Assembly (NCBI GenBank): GCA_024711325.1
Contig: JANJTC010000005.1
Coordinates: forward strand, 248,001-312,000
Reading direction: 5' to 3'
DNA length: 64,000 bases
Source: Bacteriovoracaceae bacterium
GTDB taxonomy: Bacteria; Bdellovibrionota; Bacteriovoracia; Bacteriovoracales; Bacteriovoracaceae
Under the pieces are notes generated by a model. It did no database searches and was not told where the DNA came from. It saw only the letters and a program-made list of their open reading frames with translations. Of the stretch, positions 34,375 through 43,728 are shown piece by piece. Made by a program: the position numbers and the translations under genes. How positions within the stretch are numbered: position 1 is the first letter of the stretch; every line of letters starts with the position of its first letter.

Positions 34375-35112
34375 TTACTTATCTCCGCAGAGCGCTAAAA
34401 AGTCCTTGGCCTTAAGACTTGCTCCTCCAACTAATCCGCCATCAATGTCCTTCTGGGCCAGTAATTCTTGAACGTTATCAGGTTTTACGCTGCCACCATA
34501 TAGAATTCTGGTTTTGGCCCCAAAGGCCGGGAACTTAGTTTTAAGGATATTCCTAATATGAGCATGAACTTCCTGGGCCTGGGCAGGAGTTGCGGTTTTA
34601 CCGGTACCAATCGCCCACACTGGCTCATAAGCGATCACTAGATTATCAAGGTTGGCTCGTGAGAGGTCGTTTAATCCTTGATGAAGTTGGTCTTCGATCA
34701 AAGATAGAGTTTGATTAGCATCCCGCTCGGCCAGTGTTTCACCGACGCAGTAGATGACTACCAGACCTTCATTTAAAGCCGTTCTGACTTTGGCATTTAA
34801 ACTTCTAGAGGTTTCACCAAAATATTGTCTGCGTTCAGAGTGGCCCAAAATAACAAAATGACCGTTCATATCTTTAAGGGCGCGTGGTGAAACTTCACCA
34901 GTATAGGCCCCTTCAACATGCTCTGAGCAGTTTTGCAATCCTGCTTTCATGGTCGGGGTCTTTAGTTCTTCAACTAAAGGGAAGTGAATGGACTGAGAAG
35001 CGATCCACGCATCACACTTATGAGTGAAGCTTTTATTGAAGGCTTCAAAAAATTCAGCACAGCCTTTGACTGTCTTATTCATTTTCCAATTTCCTACCAT
35101 GAGCTTTTTCAT
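34375..35112 (-). CDS. tpiA: Triosephosphate isomerase
   Basis: 245 residues, standard length. Catalytic elements: NWKMNK (Lys), FVILGHSERR (His) and AYEPVWAIGTGKTA (Glu), then phosphate loops YGGSVKPDN and GGLVGGASL. It interconverts DHAP and glyceraldehyde 3-phosphate. It begins two bases after pgk in a gap-pgk-tpiA-secG run. Confidence 0.98.
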   Translation of the reverse strand: MKKLMVGNWKMNKTVKGCAEFFEAFNKSFTHKCDAWIASQSIHFPLVEELKTPTMKAGLQNCSEHVEGAYTGEVSPRALKDMNGHFVILGHSERRQYFGETSRSLNAKVRTALNEGLVVIYCVGETLAERDANQTLSLIEDQLHQGLNDLSRANLDNLVIAYEPVWAIGTGKTATPAQAQEVHAHIRNILKTKFPAFGAKTRILYGGSVKPDNVQELLAQKDIDGGLVGGASLKAKDFLALCGDK

Positions 35113-35114
35113 GT

Positions 35115-36302
35115 TTATACTCCGTATTTAAGGGCCTGAATGCCTGGAAGTTCACCTTTCTCGATATATTCCAGAGAAGCTCCACCTCCAGTAGAGACGT
35201 GAGAGAACTTATCTGATTCACCTGACTGGCCTACTGCTGCTACGGAATCGCCGCCACCTACAACCGAGAAGGCTTGGGTTTCAGCGATTGTATGAGCAAT
35301 GGCCATGGTGCCTTTGGCAAAATTTTTGGATTCAAATAATCCCATCGGGCCATTCCAAAAAATAGTTTTGGCAGTTTTCAAATGGTCAGAGAAGGCCCTG
35401 ATAGTATCGGGCCCAATATCGAGTCCCATCTTACCTTCAGGGATACTGACTCCATGATTGTGTTCCGGATTTCCTTCCACACCATCGGCTACGATATGAT
35501 CTTTTGGTAGTTGGATTTTTCCGCCCTTATCAGAGGCAAGAAGTTGACGTGCCAAGGCCACATCTTCATCACCGCAAAGTGAATTTCCAACTGAAGCACC
35601 TTTGGCCTTCAAGAAAGGATAGGCCATGGCCCCACCAATTAAGAGGGTATCAACCATGACGATCATGCGTTCAATGGTCTTAATCTTATCCGAGACCTTG
35701 GCCCCACCAATGACTGCTACAAAAGGTTTGGCAGGTTTTTCAAGCAGGGTGCTTAATGATTCAATTTCTTTTTGCATTAAAAGTCCGGCATAAGTGCGGC
35801 CTTTAAAAAAAGCATTGATCCCATAAGTAGAGGAGTGCTTGCGATGAGCGGCACCAAAGGCATCGTTCACATAAACATCACCGTACTGAGAAAGCTTCTC
35901 GGCCAGATCCATGTCATTTTTCTCTTCGCCAGGAAGAAAACGGACATTTTCCAGAAGAACAATTTTTGTTTCAGGCAATTGAAGAAGGTTTTTTACCCCA
36001 TTTTCAATGGCCGATTCAGAAAGGATGACATCCATGTTCAATTTAGAAGCAAGGTATTCTGCGATAGGCTCCAGTGAGTACTTAGGATTTGGCTTTCCAT
36101 CAGGGCGGCCTAAATGGCTCATCATGATTATCTTGGAAGCCCCTTTTTCAAGGATCATTCTGATTGTAGGAATGGCCAGATCAATTCTGCTTGAATCCGT
36201 AATTGTTCTTGGTTCAGTTTTAGTAAGTGGAACGTTGAAATCAAAACGTATAAGAACTTTCTTACCTTTGAGATCTGCATCCTGAAGTGATTTAAGCTGC
36301 AT
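35115..36302 (-). CDS. pgk: Phosphoglycerate kinase
   Basis: 395 residues. Signatures: KKVLIRFDFNVPL, MSHLGRPDGKPNPKYSLEP, LLENVRFLPGEEKND, AVIGGAKVSDKI, WNGPMGLFE and VGGGDSVAAV. It makes ATP from 1,3-bisphosphoglycerate in glycolysis. Nine bases separate it from gap. Confidence 0.98.
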   Translation of the reverse strand: MQLKSLQDADLKGKKVLIRFDFNVPLTKTEPRTITDSSRIDLAIPTIRMILEKGASKIIMMSHLGRPDGKPNPKYSLEPIAEYLASKLNMDVILSESAIENGVKNLLQLPETKIVLLENVRFLPGEEKNDMDLAEKLSQYGDVYVNDAFGAAHRKHSSTYGINAFFKGRTYAGLLMQKEIESLSTLLEKPAKPFVAVIGGAKVSDKIKTIERMIVMVDTLLIGGAMAYPFLKAKGASVGNSLCGDEDVALARQLLASDKGGKIQLPKDHIVADGVEGNPEHNHGVSIPEGKMGLDIGPDTIRAFSDHLKTAKTIFWNGPMGLFESKNFAKGTMAIAHTIAETQAFSVVGGGDSVAAVGQSGESDKFSHVSTGGGASLEYIEKGELPGIQALKYGV

Positions 36303-36311
36303 GTTTAATCC

Positions 36312-37340
36312 TTAAAGTTTTTGACCGACGAAATTTGCTAAATCGATAACACGATTTGAGAAGCCAACTTCGTTATCATACCAGCTGACGATTTTGGCAG
36401 TATTACCAATGACGTTGGTAAGTTTTGAATCGAAATAAGATGATTCAGTGGCACCCATATAATCGATTGAAACGAGTTCTTCTTCAGTATATCCAAGAAT
36501 ACCTTTTAGATTACCATTCGCGGCTTTCTTCATGGCTTCATTGATTTCCTGCTTAGTCGCTTTCTTTTCAAGATTTACAGTTAAATCAACCATTGAAACA
36601 TCCGGAGTAGGCACGCGCACGGCATATCCATCAAGTTTGCCCAGCATTTCCGGGATCACTTCGCCCAAGGCCTTAGCAGCACCAGTGGATGTCGGGATCA
36701 TGCTCATGGCAGCGGCACGGGCACGACGAAGATCAGAATGTGAATTATCAAGAAGGTTTTGGTCAGAAGTATAAGCATGGACAGTTGTCATAAGGCCGTT
36801 AACAATTCCGAAATTGTCATTCAGAACCTTAACGACTGGGGCCAGACAGTTAGTGGTACATGAGGCATTGGAAATCACATGATGTTTTGAACTATCATAT
36901 TTATCAGTGTTGATTCCAATGACGAAAGTGCCATCAAGATCTTTGCCTGGAGCGCACATAATAACTTTCTTCACAGTATCTCTCATATGAAGACCAAGTT
37001 TAGCTTTGTCTTTGAAGACTCCAGTACAATCTATAACAACCTGAGTTTCTAATGAACTCCAGGGAATTTCTTCAGGGTTACGGCAATCAAAGAATTTAAT
37101 TTTCCGGCCGTTATAAGAAATTTCGCGTGCCTCAGCATTGAAAGAGAAATCACCTTTTAATTTTCCATGAAGAGAATCATATTTCAGGAGATGAATGTAA
37201 GGAGTCGCATCTCCAGGATTATTAATCCCAACTACTTCAATGTGTGTATCAAGACCACGGTCAATTCTGTCAAAGTAGGCACGAAGTATTGTTCTACCAA
37301 TACGACCAACACCGTTGACGCCAATTTTCACTGTTTTCAT
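36312..37340 (-). CDS. gap: Glyceraldehyde-3-phosphate dehydrogenase
   Basis: 342 residues from ATG 37340, which has AGGAG four bases upstream; the ATG at 37352 overlaps that ribosome site. The N-terminal Rossmann motif KIGVNGVGRIGRTILRAYF and catalytic SNASCTTNCLAPV are clear, and the C-terminal WYDNEVGFSNRV is intact. First gene of the gap-pgk-tpiA-secG operon. Confidence 0.98.
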   Translation of the reverse strand: MKTVKIGVNGVGRIGRTILRAYFDRIDRGLDTHIEVVGINNPGDATPYIHLLKYDSLHGKLKGDFSFNAEAREISYNGRKIKFFDCRNPEEIPWSSLETQVVIDCTGVFKDKAKLGLHMRDTVKKVIMCAPGKDLDGTFVIGINTDKYDSSKHHVISNASCTTNCLAPVVKVLNDNFGIVNGLMTTVHAYTSDQNLLDNSHSDLRRARAAAMSMIPTSTGAAKALGEVIPEMLGKLDGYAVRVPTPDVSMVDLTVNLEKKATKQEINEAMKKAANGNLKGILGYTEEELVSIDYMGATESSYFDSKLTNVIGNTAKIVSWYDNEVGFSNRVIDLANFVGQKL

Positions 37341-37501
37341 AAGACTCCTCATGTCACTGGAAGTGACTATCGATATGATTCAAAACTAAGATATTTTAGG
37401 CGTTTAGAACATACTCCAAGCGAGAGGTTTTGTGTAGCGGATTCCCGTCTTTCCGTGTAGTCTGAAATCCTTATTTTAAGCACTTAACGCACGAGCCCCA
37501 C

Positions 37502-38581
37502 ATGTCAAAACTATTTATTTCCGATTTACAGGGTAAAGAAGAAATCACATCTGTCTTCTTGGTAAAGATCTTTAATACCATGGAAGGCAAAGACGGTAAG
37601 AAATACTTCAATATCATCCTAACCGACTCAAGCGGGGATCTAGAGGCCCGCTTATGGCATTATTCCGCCGAAGTGGAAAAAGATGTCTCTAAAGGCTCTT
37701 TTGTACGAGTGAGAGGAAAGCTTAATTACTATCAAGGAAGAAAGCAGTTCATCATCACTCAGATTGAAAAACTGGCCCAAAATGATGTGAACCTGGATGA
37801 TTTCATCATGAAATCTCAATCCGATCCTGAAATCATGTATAGAAGACTGCTTAAAATCGTCGATGACCTGACTGATGTCTACATTAGGGATTTACTCAGA
37901 AGTGTCATCACTGATGGAGAAATCGCTCGACGTTTAAAAATCTGGCAGGCCGGTAAATCGATTCATCATGCTTATAAATCAGGCTTGCTTGAGCACATCT
38001 TGTCTTGCACTGAGCTGGCACTGACTCTCTCGAAACATTACCGGGTTAATGAAAACTATGTGGTCGCCGGTTGTGTGCTTCATGATTTGTGCAAGATTTA
38101 TGAATTAACCGATGGTGTGAATGTCGAATACACTGAAGAGGGAAAACTAGTAGGTCATTTAGTGAAGGGCCTTGAGATTGTGGATCGTTTTTCCTACCGA
38201 ATTAAAAACTTCCCTCATTATACTAAAATGCATATCAAACATATTCTTCTATCCCATCATGGAGAGTACGAATATGGATCACCAAAAATCCCTCAAACTT
38301 CTGAAGCCTATCTGGTCCATCTGATAGATTTGATGGATTCAAAAATGGGATCCCTGGAGATTGTTCGTAAGACTGATTCGACTACTGGTCATTGGTCAGG
38401 CTTTGTTAAGCATCTTGACAGGATTGTCTATAAATCTGAACTTCCTTTTTACCCGGAGTATATTCAGGATGAAGAGTTTCATCATGAAGAAAAAGAAAAA
38501 GCTGAGCCTCGGAAAAAAACTGTGACCGAGCCCACTACCAGTCTTGGTAAAATGCTTGGAAAGATAAAAATTGAAGAATAA
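37502..38581 (+). CDS. YhaM-like 3'-5' exoribonuclease (OB fold plus HD domain)
   Basis: 359 residues. The N-terminal OB-fold is at about 15-90 (FNIILTDSSGDLEARLWH, RVRGKLNYYQGRKQFII). The HD domain is at about 160-300, with HHAYKSGLLEHILSCTELAL, VLHDLCKIYEL and HHGEYEYGSPKIPQTSEAYL. This layout matches B. subtilis YhaM, a metal-dependent RNA/ssDNA trimming nuclease. The charged tail ends at a terminator. Cytoplasmic. Confidence 0.88.
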   Translation: MSKLFISDLQGKEEITSVFLVKIFNTMEGKDGKKYFNIILTDSSGDLEARLWHYSAEVEKDVSKGSFVRVRGKLNYYQGRKQFIITQIEKLAQNDVNLDDFIMKSQSDPEIMYRRLLKIVDDLTDVYIRDLLRSVITDGEIARRLKIWQAGKSIHHAYKSGLLEHILSCTELALTLSKHYRVNENYVVAGCVLHDLCKIYELTDGVNVEYTEEGKLVGHLVKGLEIVDRFSYRIKNFPHYTKMHIKHILLSHHGEYEYGSPKIPQTSEAYLVHLIDLMDSKMGSLEIVRKTDSTTGHWSGFVKHLDRIVYKSELPFYPEYIQDEEFHHEEKEKAEPRKKTVTEPTTSLGKMLGKIKIEE

Positions 38582-38583
38582 GG

Positions 38584-38614
38584 AGAAGGGGCATTAGACC
38601 CCTTCTTCATTTTT
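38584..38614 (+). terminator. Intrinsic terminator after the YhaM-like gene
   Basis: AGAAGGGG and CCCCTTCT pair around CATTAGA, followed by TCATTTTT. The distal part overlaps the 3' end of the convergent gene. Confidence 0.8.
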
Positions 38615-38957
38615 GGGCCATGGAAGGGTTTGACGTACTTTTGTTATCAAAATTTTCTATAGCACAAGTATGAGGATTCACAGTTGCCACGACTAAAGAT
38701 TTTACAGTCTGTTTTTTTCCATTCATCCATTTGATATCGAGATCAAAGTTAGCAATGAGTAAGTTTTCATTTTTTAATTTCATGAGATAATCAGCAACTT
38801 TGAAATTTCTTGCTTTGGCATGTCCGATTTCACCTTTTTCGTTTTTGACTGGAAGATTTGTCTTGTATTCAGTGATGATCTCATTTTGGAGAGGTTCAAT
38901 GTCACATTCAGCGAAAGCAGTTCCTAATATAAAACAAAAAAGAATAAGGAATTTCAT
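38607..38957 (-). CDS. Small secreted protein, unknown function
   Basis: 116 residues from ATG 38957, fixed by AGGAGG five bases upstream and by the signal peptide MKFLILFCFILGTAFA that follows. The frame stays open further upstream. Two cysteines (just after cleavage and near the end) could form a disulfide. Family not recognised. Confidence 0.75.
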   Translation of the reverse strand: MKFLILFCFILGTAFAECDIEPLQNEIITEYKTNLPVKNEKGEIGHAKARNFKVADYLMKLKNENLLIANFDLDIKWMNGKKQTVKSLVVATVNPHTCAIENFDNKSTSNPSMAQK

Positions 38958-39264
38958 CAAGCCTCCTGTTGAAAAATAGTCGAATGAGAAAAAAGCATTC
39001 TTATGATTTTTTTGAAAGACACTCACAGCTATATTTTTATTTCGATTGCTTTAAGACTTAAAATATTTACCGCAAGCGTATCTAAAGATGTGGGTGTAAG
39101 AATCTAACATTGAATGACAAGCATTTCGTTGTCAGTCAATTTGCAGTAAAACAGTTGTGCTAATCCCTGGAATGGGTTTTTTAAATAAGATGCTTGAAAT
39201 CTCATTTAAAAATGAAGCAAGTTGATACCAGTGAGCCATTGGGTCACCATCAAAGAAGGATTTT
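38958..39264. other. Non-coding interval with inverted repeats
   Basis: 307 bases with no convincing gene. It contains an imperfect 11-pair inverted repeat, ATTGAATGACAA/TTGTCAGTCAAT (39109-39140), and a hairpin GTGAGCC/GGGTCAC (39231-39247) shortly before the ribosome site of the gene at 39265. A 17-codon frame starting at 39174 lacks a clear ribosome site and is not called. Confidence 0.5.
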
Positions 39265-39531
39265 ATGATACCAGCAGCATTATCTGAAGGACTGTCAGAA
39301 AAAGAAGTTTGTACTAAAGATGCTCTTTGGATTCGAACAGTTTTAGAGAAATTTGAAAGATCAAAAATTCTTGAAATTTATTTTTTGCGCTTAGATGGAA
39401 GAAGTCCTGAAGAAATCCCTGCCGAATATTATGAACTGTATCAACTGGAATTAAATGATATAAAAGCTTTCCTGCTGGGACAGCACCCTCAGGATACTCT
39501 TCTGCATAAGATTTTCAGGATAATGAGTTAG
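39265..39531 (+). CDS. Small cytoplasmic protein, unknown function
   Basis: 88 residues preceded by AAGGA. It is acidic, mostly helical, with no signal peptide or membrane segment and no recognised motif. It ends 3 bases before the convergent tatD stop. The preceding hairpin may affect its expression. Moderately sure it is real because of the ribosome site and compact packing. Confidence 0.6.
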   Translation: MIPAALSEGLSEKEVCTKDALWIRTVLEKFERSKILEIYFLRLDGRSPEEIPAEYYELYQLELNDIKAFLLGQHPQDTLLHKIFRIMS

Positions 39532-39534
39532 AGC

Positions 39535-40305
39535 TTAACGAAGCTTATAAAAGCAGTTGAACGAGTTTTCCCAAACCTGTTTTTTCAATTCCTCAAGATT
39601 TAGATTTTTCAATTCTGCAATCTTACTGGCAATAAAAGGCAAATAGTAAGGGGCGTTCTCTTTTCCCCTATGAGGGACAGGAGTTAAGAAGGGCGAATCA
39701 GTTTCAAAAAGAATTCTTGAAGGAGGAGTAATCTTTACAACATTCTGGACGTTCTCAGCTTTTTTAAAAGTGATGATGCCATTAAAGCCCAGATAAAAGC
39801 CTTCATTCAATACAAATTCCGCTAGCTCTATGCTGGAAGTAAAACTATGGAGTACCCCTTTTCGTTTCAAATATCTGGAGAAGTTTTTTATGATTGCTTT
39901 GGTGTCTTCGTCCGCTTCCCGGGTATGTATTACGACCGGCAGATCATGATCACAGGCCAGCTGGAGTTGTTTCTCGAAAACGGTTTTCTGGATATACTGA
40001 GGCGAATTGTTGTAGTGATAATCAAGGCCGATTTCTCCAACTGCCACCATTTTAGGAAGAGCTGCTCGAGTTGAAATTTTATTAAATTCAGTTTCAGTCG
40101 CTTCTTTGGCATCATGGGGATGAATGCCTTGAGTGAAATATACTTCCGGAAAAATTTCTGAAAGTTCTTTCACCCGATCCAGGTTATTCGGATCTACTCC
40201 AATAGTTATGACTTTTGATATGCCTGCCTCTGAAATTTTCTGACGAATTTCTTCCAGAGGTTCGGCCTTTAAATAATCAAGATGGCAGTGAGTTTCAATC
40301 AGCAT
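39535..40305 (-). CDS. tatD: TatD-family deoxyribonuclease
   Basis: 256 residues. Metal ligands of the TIM-barrel are visible: METHCHLDYL-type IETHCHLDYL, AVGEIGLDYHY, PVVIHTREADEDT, GVLHSFTSS and LFETDSPFLTP. Members are metal-dependent DNases or D-aminoacyl-tRNA deacylase-like enzymes acting in DNA repair or degradation. It overlaps the upstream VKOR-DsbA gene by one base. Confidence 0.93.
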   Translation of the reverse strand: MLIETHCHLDYLKAEPLEEIRQKISEAGISKVITIGVDPNNLDRVKELSEIFPEVYFTQGIHPHDAKEATETEFNKISTRAALPKMVAVGEIGLDYHYNNSPQYIQKTVFEKQLQLACDHDLPVVIHTREADEDTKAIIKNFSRYLKRKGVLHSFTSSIELAEFVLNEGFYLGFNGIITFKKAENVQNVVKITPPSRILFETDSPFLTPVPHRGKENAPYYLPFIASKIAELKNLNLEELKKQVWENSFNCFYKLR

Positions 40306-41462
40306 TATTTTTCACTTAAAATATGGTCAAAAATAGCAAAGAATTGACGATTAGGTATTGTCCCCTCGATTTTCTTCCCATTAATGATAATTGTTGGAGT
40401 CGATTTTAAATTATATTTTGTTCCCTGATTAATTCCTTCAATCACTTTATTTGTCACCGAAGTGTTATTCAGGCATCCCACTAAGCCGTGTTGTTTAGCA
40501 ATGTCATTGAGTTTGCTATCACTCAGCTTGTCCTGATTAGCAAAAATCTCATCATGCACAGAAAGAAATTTCTTTTCGTCACAAGCGGCTAGAGCGGCGG
40601 CGTCACACGCGAAGGGATGCATGCGTGAAGTAACACTTGAGTTACATTTTGCATCTAGTGGGTAGAAAATGTACTGAACACTTACCTGTTTAGGATAACG
40701 TCTGATTAATTCAGGCATTTGATCGGCCACAACTTTACAAAACGGACACTGGAAATCGGAAAAAACCGTGATACGGATAGGGGCTTCAGAAAAATTTGGT
40801 GTGGCCATGTGAATCTTGTAAGGAGATTCAACATCCGGATCGCCCATCGATGGAAGTCTTTTGAACTGCTCGATTACACTGGCACTCATTTTAGAGCTGT
40901 AGTCTTCTTTACTCTTTGTGTTCTGGTACATAAAAAATGAGCCAATAATCAAAAGAGCTCCCCACATACCGGTTAGCTTTAAATCAGGCGTCCAACTATT
41001 AATTCCGTGTTTCCAAAGGAGAAATGCTGCTACTCCCGAGAGAACGTAATAGAGCGTGCAGAAAGGACATAAACTTCCCAGTGAAACCAGTGAGAAAATA
41101 AACAGCACCACACAACCGATAAAGTTATATTTTGAAATGGCGCTGGAAGTTTTTTCTAATGCCGGACTTGGCATTAAACTGCTGAATAAAAAGAGCAGAC
41201 CGACGATTATGCCAAAGAAAGAAATCGGGACGCCGGCAATATTTGAGATCTTTGAGTAGGTCGCTGCATCACAGTTAAAGAAAGTGGAGAGATTACATAG
41301 AGTGGATGAACCGCCCAATTGGGTTGGATAAAGCACCTCATAAAAGTGGGTCGTAAGATATATACTGACACCGATCATTGCGGCGGCATTTAGAATAAAG
41401 AGAAAATTAAGTCCACTAATACCCTGAAGGGTAAGACTCTTCTTTTGGTCCATGAGATTCAT
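40305..41462 (-). CDS. VKOR-DsbA fusion: disulfide-forming membrane protein
   Basis: 385 residues. The N-terminal VKOR domain has four or five membrane helices, loop cysteines C56 and C64 and the quinone-side CPFC at 132-135. After a further helix (about 165-180) comes a periplasmic thioredoxin/DsbA domain with CPFC at 239-242, cis-proline in STPTIIINGK and extra cysteines near 280-300. The fusion should oxidise substrate thiols and pass electrons to quinone in one polypeptide, replacing separate DsbA and DsbB. Confidence 0.9.
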   Translation of the reverse strand: MNLMDQKKSLTLQGISGLNFLFILNAAAMIGVSIYLTTHFYEVLYPTQLGGSSTLCNLSTFFNCDAATYSKISNIAGVPISFFGIIVGLLFLFSSLMPSPALEKTSSAISKYNFIGCVVLFIFSLVSLGSLCPFCTLYYVLSGVAAFLLWKHGINSWTPDLKLTGMWGALLIIGSFFMYQNTKSKEDYSSKMSASVIEQFKRLPSMGDPDVESPYKIHMATPNFSEAPIRITVFSDFQCPFCKVVADQMPELIRRYPKQVSVQYIFYPLDAKCNSSVTSRMHPFACDAAALAACDEKKFLSVHDEIFANQDKLSDSKLNDIAKQHGLVGCLNNTSVTNKVIEGINQGTKYNLKSTPTIIINGKKIEGTIPNRQFFAIFDHILSEK

Positions 41463-42040
41463 CCTTTGATATATAAATTCCAGTTTCGTTCAGTCGTTTT
41501 ATCTCTTCTATAACTATGAAATGCTTTATTACAGGAAGTACACACGGGAGCATAACTAATGAGGAGCGAGCTGAAGCTCTCTCTCAATTGTCGTTTAGTT
41601 TCTTCCTGAAGATTAAAATAATATTTTCCGTTGTCTTCTTTAAAGAATGGACTCTTGGGAAAGTTTAAACCAAAATCGGCCGAAACTTCGAAGCAACATT
41701 CATGGATACTGGGGCCAATAAATACTCTTTGAGGTTGAATCAAAGAGATCTCTGGTCGCTGAAGAATTCCATGAGCAAGTCCCCGCCAGCCCGCATGGAG
41801 GAAAACAGCACCTTTTTGACCTTCAATCACAATAGGCAAACAATCAGCTGTTTTGATCGCTAAAGGTTTATCAAATTTCTCCCAGGAAACCAGGAGTCCA
41901 TCCGCTTCAGTAGGAAGGGTTTCAATTGAAACAATATCTATTCCATGAATTTGCGTGGCATGTTCCACCAGCATCTCAGGTTTTTTAGTCCAGGTCTCAA
42001 AGCGGCCGTAATTTAAATTTTCACTGAATGGAATTTCCAT
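41459..42040 (-). CDS. pgeF: PgeF/YfiH-type multicopper-like peptidoglycan editing factor
   Basis: 193 residues, shorter than the usual 240 or so; the missing part lies at the N-terminus. Active-site motifs are kept: EHATQIHG, IKTADCLPIVI, FLHAGWRGLAHG, GPSIHECCFEV and SYRRDKTTERNW. YfiH proteins remove or prevent L-Ser misincorporation into peptidoglycan precursors and have purine nucleoside phosphorylase-like activity in some members. It overlaps the VKOR-DsbA start by four bases. Confidence 0.88.
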   Translation of the reverse strand: MEIPFSENLNYGRFETWTKKPEMLVEHATQIHGIDIVSIETLPTEADGLLVSWEKFDKPLAIKTADCLPIVIEGQKGAVFLHAGWRGLAHGILQRPEISLIQPQRVFIGPSIHECCFEVSADFGLNFPKSPFFKEDNGKYYFNLQEETKRQLRESFSSLLISYAPVCTSCNKAFHSYRRDKTTERNWNLYIKG

Positions 42041-42062
42041 GGGCTTATTGTAGCCCTAAATT

Positions 42063-43043
42063 TTACTCTGATAAAGCCTGTAATGCAGCTTGGAATATTT
42101 CCGGAGGAGGTGCAGTGAAGTGGAGCTTTTCTTTAGTGATTGGATGAATGAATCCTAACTCTTTTGCATGTAGCAGTTGATAGGGATAATCAATTAGTCT
42201 CTGCCTGATAGAGAGAGGAGTCCTTTTAAGATGTGAATCACTTCCACCATATACAGGGTCACATAAAACAGGAGTGTGCAGCATCTGAGAGAGATGAACT
42301 CGAATCTGATGAGTTCTTCCTGTTTGTAGCCTGAGCTCAAGATGGGCAGCTCCGGCATACTGCTTTATGGTTTTATAATGTGTCACCGCATTTTTACCAT
42401 TCTTAACATTGGCCGCCATCTTGTGACGGTTAGTAGGATGCCTGCCAATGGTAGTCGTGATCGTTCCTGAGTGAGTGGAAGGAACCCCTCCCACTAAAGC
42501 CTCATATTTTCTTTCAATGTCATGGATAGAAAAAAGGCTAACCAGACCCTCATGGGTGGCCTGATCTTTTGCAACAACCATCACGCCTGAAGTGCCCATA
42601 TCAAGTCGATGAACGATTCCTGGTCGTTTTTCTGCACCAATGCCTTTTAAGTCCGGACAATGATAAAGAACAGCATTCACTAAAGTTCCCGTATAGTGTC
42701 CAGGAGCAGGGTGAACCACCAAACCTGCAGGTTTATTGATCACAATCAGATGTGAATCCTCAAAGAGAATCTCCAGCGGTATATTCTCAGCGATGAGGTC
42801 AGTTTCAACAGGTGGTGGAACTTCTACTTCAATCACTGTTCCGGCCGGGGGCATTTTATTTAAACTAATTTTAATATCACTGGATATTTCTTCATCTTCA
42901 AATAAACGCTTAATGGTAGAGCGGGAGAATTGAGGCAATTTCTGGGCCAGATAGATATCCAGACGCTTGAAGGCTTCTCTGTCTTCATTGGTAACAGTGA
43001 CAGTAAAATTCTGTGTTTCGTCCGCGATAATTTCTGAAACCAT
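42063..43043 (-). CDS. rluD: RluD-family 23S rRNA pseudouridine synthase
   Basis: 326 residues. An N-terminal S4 RNA-binding domain (about 25-75) precedes the synthase domain with INKPAGLVVHPAPGHYTGTL and IVHRLDMGTSGVMVVA; catalytic Asp is D148. LRLQTGRTHQIRVHL follows. It modifies helix 69 of 23S rRNA if it is true RluD; the closest paralogues RluC/RluA are possible. One-base overlap with the upstream J/HTH gene. Confidence 0.93.
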   Translation of the reverse strand: MVSEIIADETQNFTVTVTNEDREAFKRLDIYLAQKLPQFSRSTIKRLFEDEEISSDIKISLNKMPPAGTVIEVEVPPPVETDLIAENIPLEILFEDSHLIVINKPAGLVVHPAPGHYTGTLVNAVLYHCPDLKGIGAEKRPGIVHRLDMGTSGVMVVAKDQATHEGLVSLFSIHDIERKYEALVGGVPSTHSGTITTTIGRHPTNRHKMAANVKNGKNAVTHYKTIKQYAGAAHLELRLQTGRTHQIRVHLSQMLHTPVLCDPVYGGSDSHLKRTPLSIRQRLIDYPYQLLHAKELGFIHPITKEKLHFTAPPPEIFQAALQALSE

Positions 43044-43720
43044 TATTTTTGATTTTTTAATTTTTTAAAGTAGAAAATATAACTATTGGCCACTTGATCA
43101 GGATTGAGCTTTAAGACTTTAGCAATTTGATAAACATAACCCCTTACATAAACATCGGCCGGAAGCTTAGATAGTTCTTCATCTTCAATGGCCCTAATAT
43201 GGGTTTTAGAAATTCGGGTCATTTCCGCCATACGTTCAACTGTGACGTTTTTATAAATTCTTACTTCTTTTAAGAATGGTCCTGTGAATTCATTGCATTC
43301 ATTAATTTTTCGATCCATCTCAGAGTTTTCTTCAAACTCCAGACCGAACTTTTTCTGGGCAGAAATCTTAGAGACTTTTGCTTCAATCAGGTTTGAGGAG
43401 AAATCTTCATATTGAAGAACTTCATTTCCTTTTTGATCGGCCGGCATTTTATCTGAACGTCCAACAGTAGGAGAAGTTTGGTTAAATCCTCGAAGGCGAT
43501 CGTACTCGCGGCGTTTCTCTGGAAAACCCAGAACTGAATAAGCTTCTTCGATTAGATTCAAGATGGCAGCACATTCTTCTTTGGTCATCAAAGAATAGAG
43601 AGCGACACTGTCGCTGGAATAGGCATTGCGGCATCTGATATAAGCATTTTCTATTTGTTGTGGATTGGAATTTGTTTCAATCTCGAGGACTTCGTAATAG
43701 TTCTTTTTTTCCAAATCCAT
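43043..43720 (-). CDS. J-domain-like / RodZ-type HTH fusion protein
   Basis: 225 residues. Residues 5-80 resemble a J domain (KNYYEVLEIETNSNPQQIEN, then AYSVLGFPEKRREYDRLRGF), but the HPD tripeptide is missing. Residues 148-220 form a RodZ-like HTH_25 domain (LKEVRIYKNVTVERMAEMTR, AIEDEELSKLPADVYVRGYV). There is no membrane helix. It lies eight bases after a MinD-like ATPase gene, so a role in polar or morphological organisation is possible. Function inferred only. Confidence 0.8.
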   Translation of the reverse strand: MDLEKKNYYEVLEIETNSNPQQIENAYIRCRNAYSSDSVALYSLMTKEECAAILNLIEEAYSVLGFPEKRREYDRLRGFNQTSPTVGRSDKMPADQKGNEVLQYEDFSSNLIEAKVSKISAQKKFGLEFEENSEMDRKINECNEFTGPFLKEVRIYKNVTVERMAEMTRISKTHIRAIEDEELSKLPADVYVRGYVYQIAKVLKLNPDQVANSYIFYFKKLKNQK

Positions 43721-43728
43721 AATATCCC

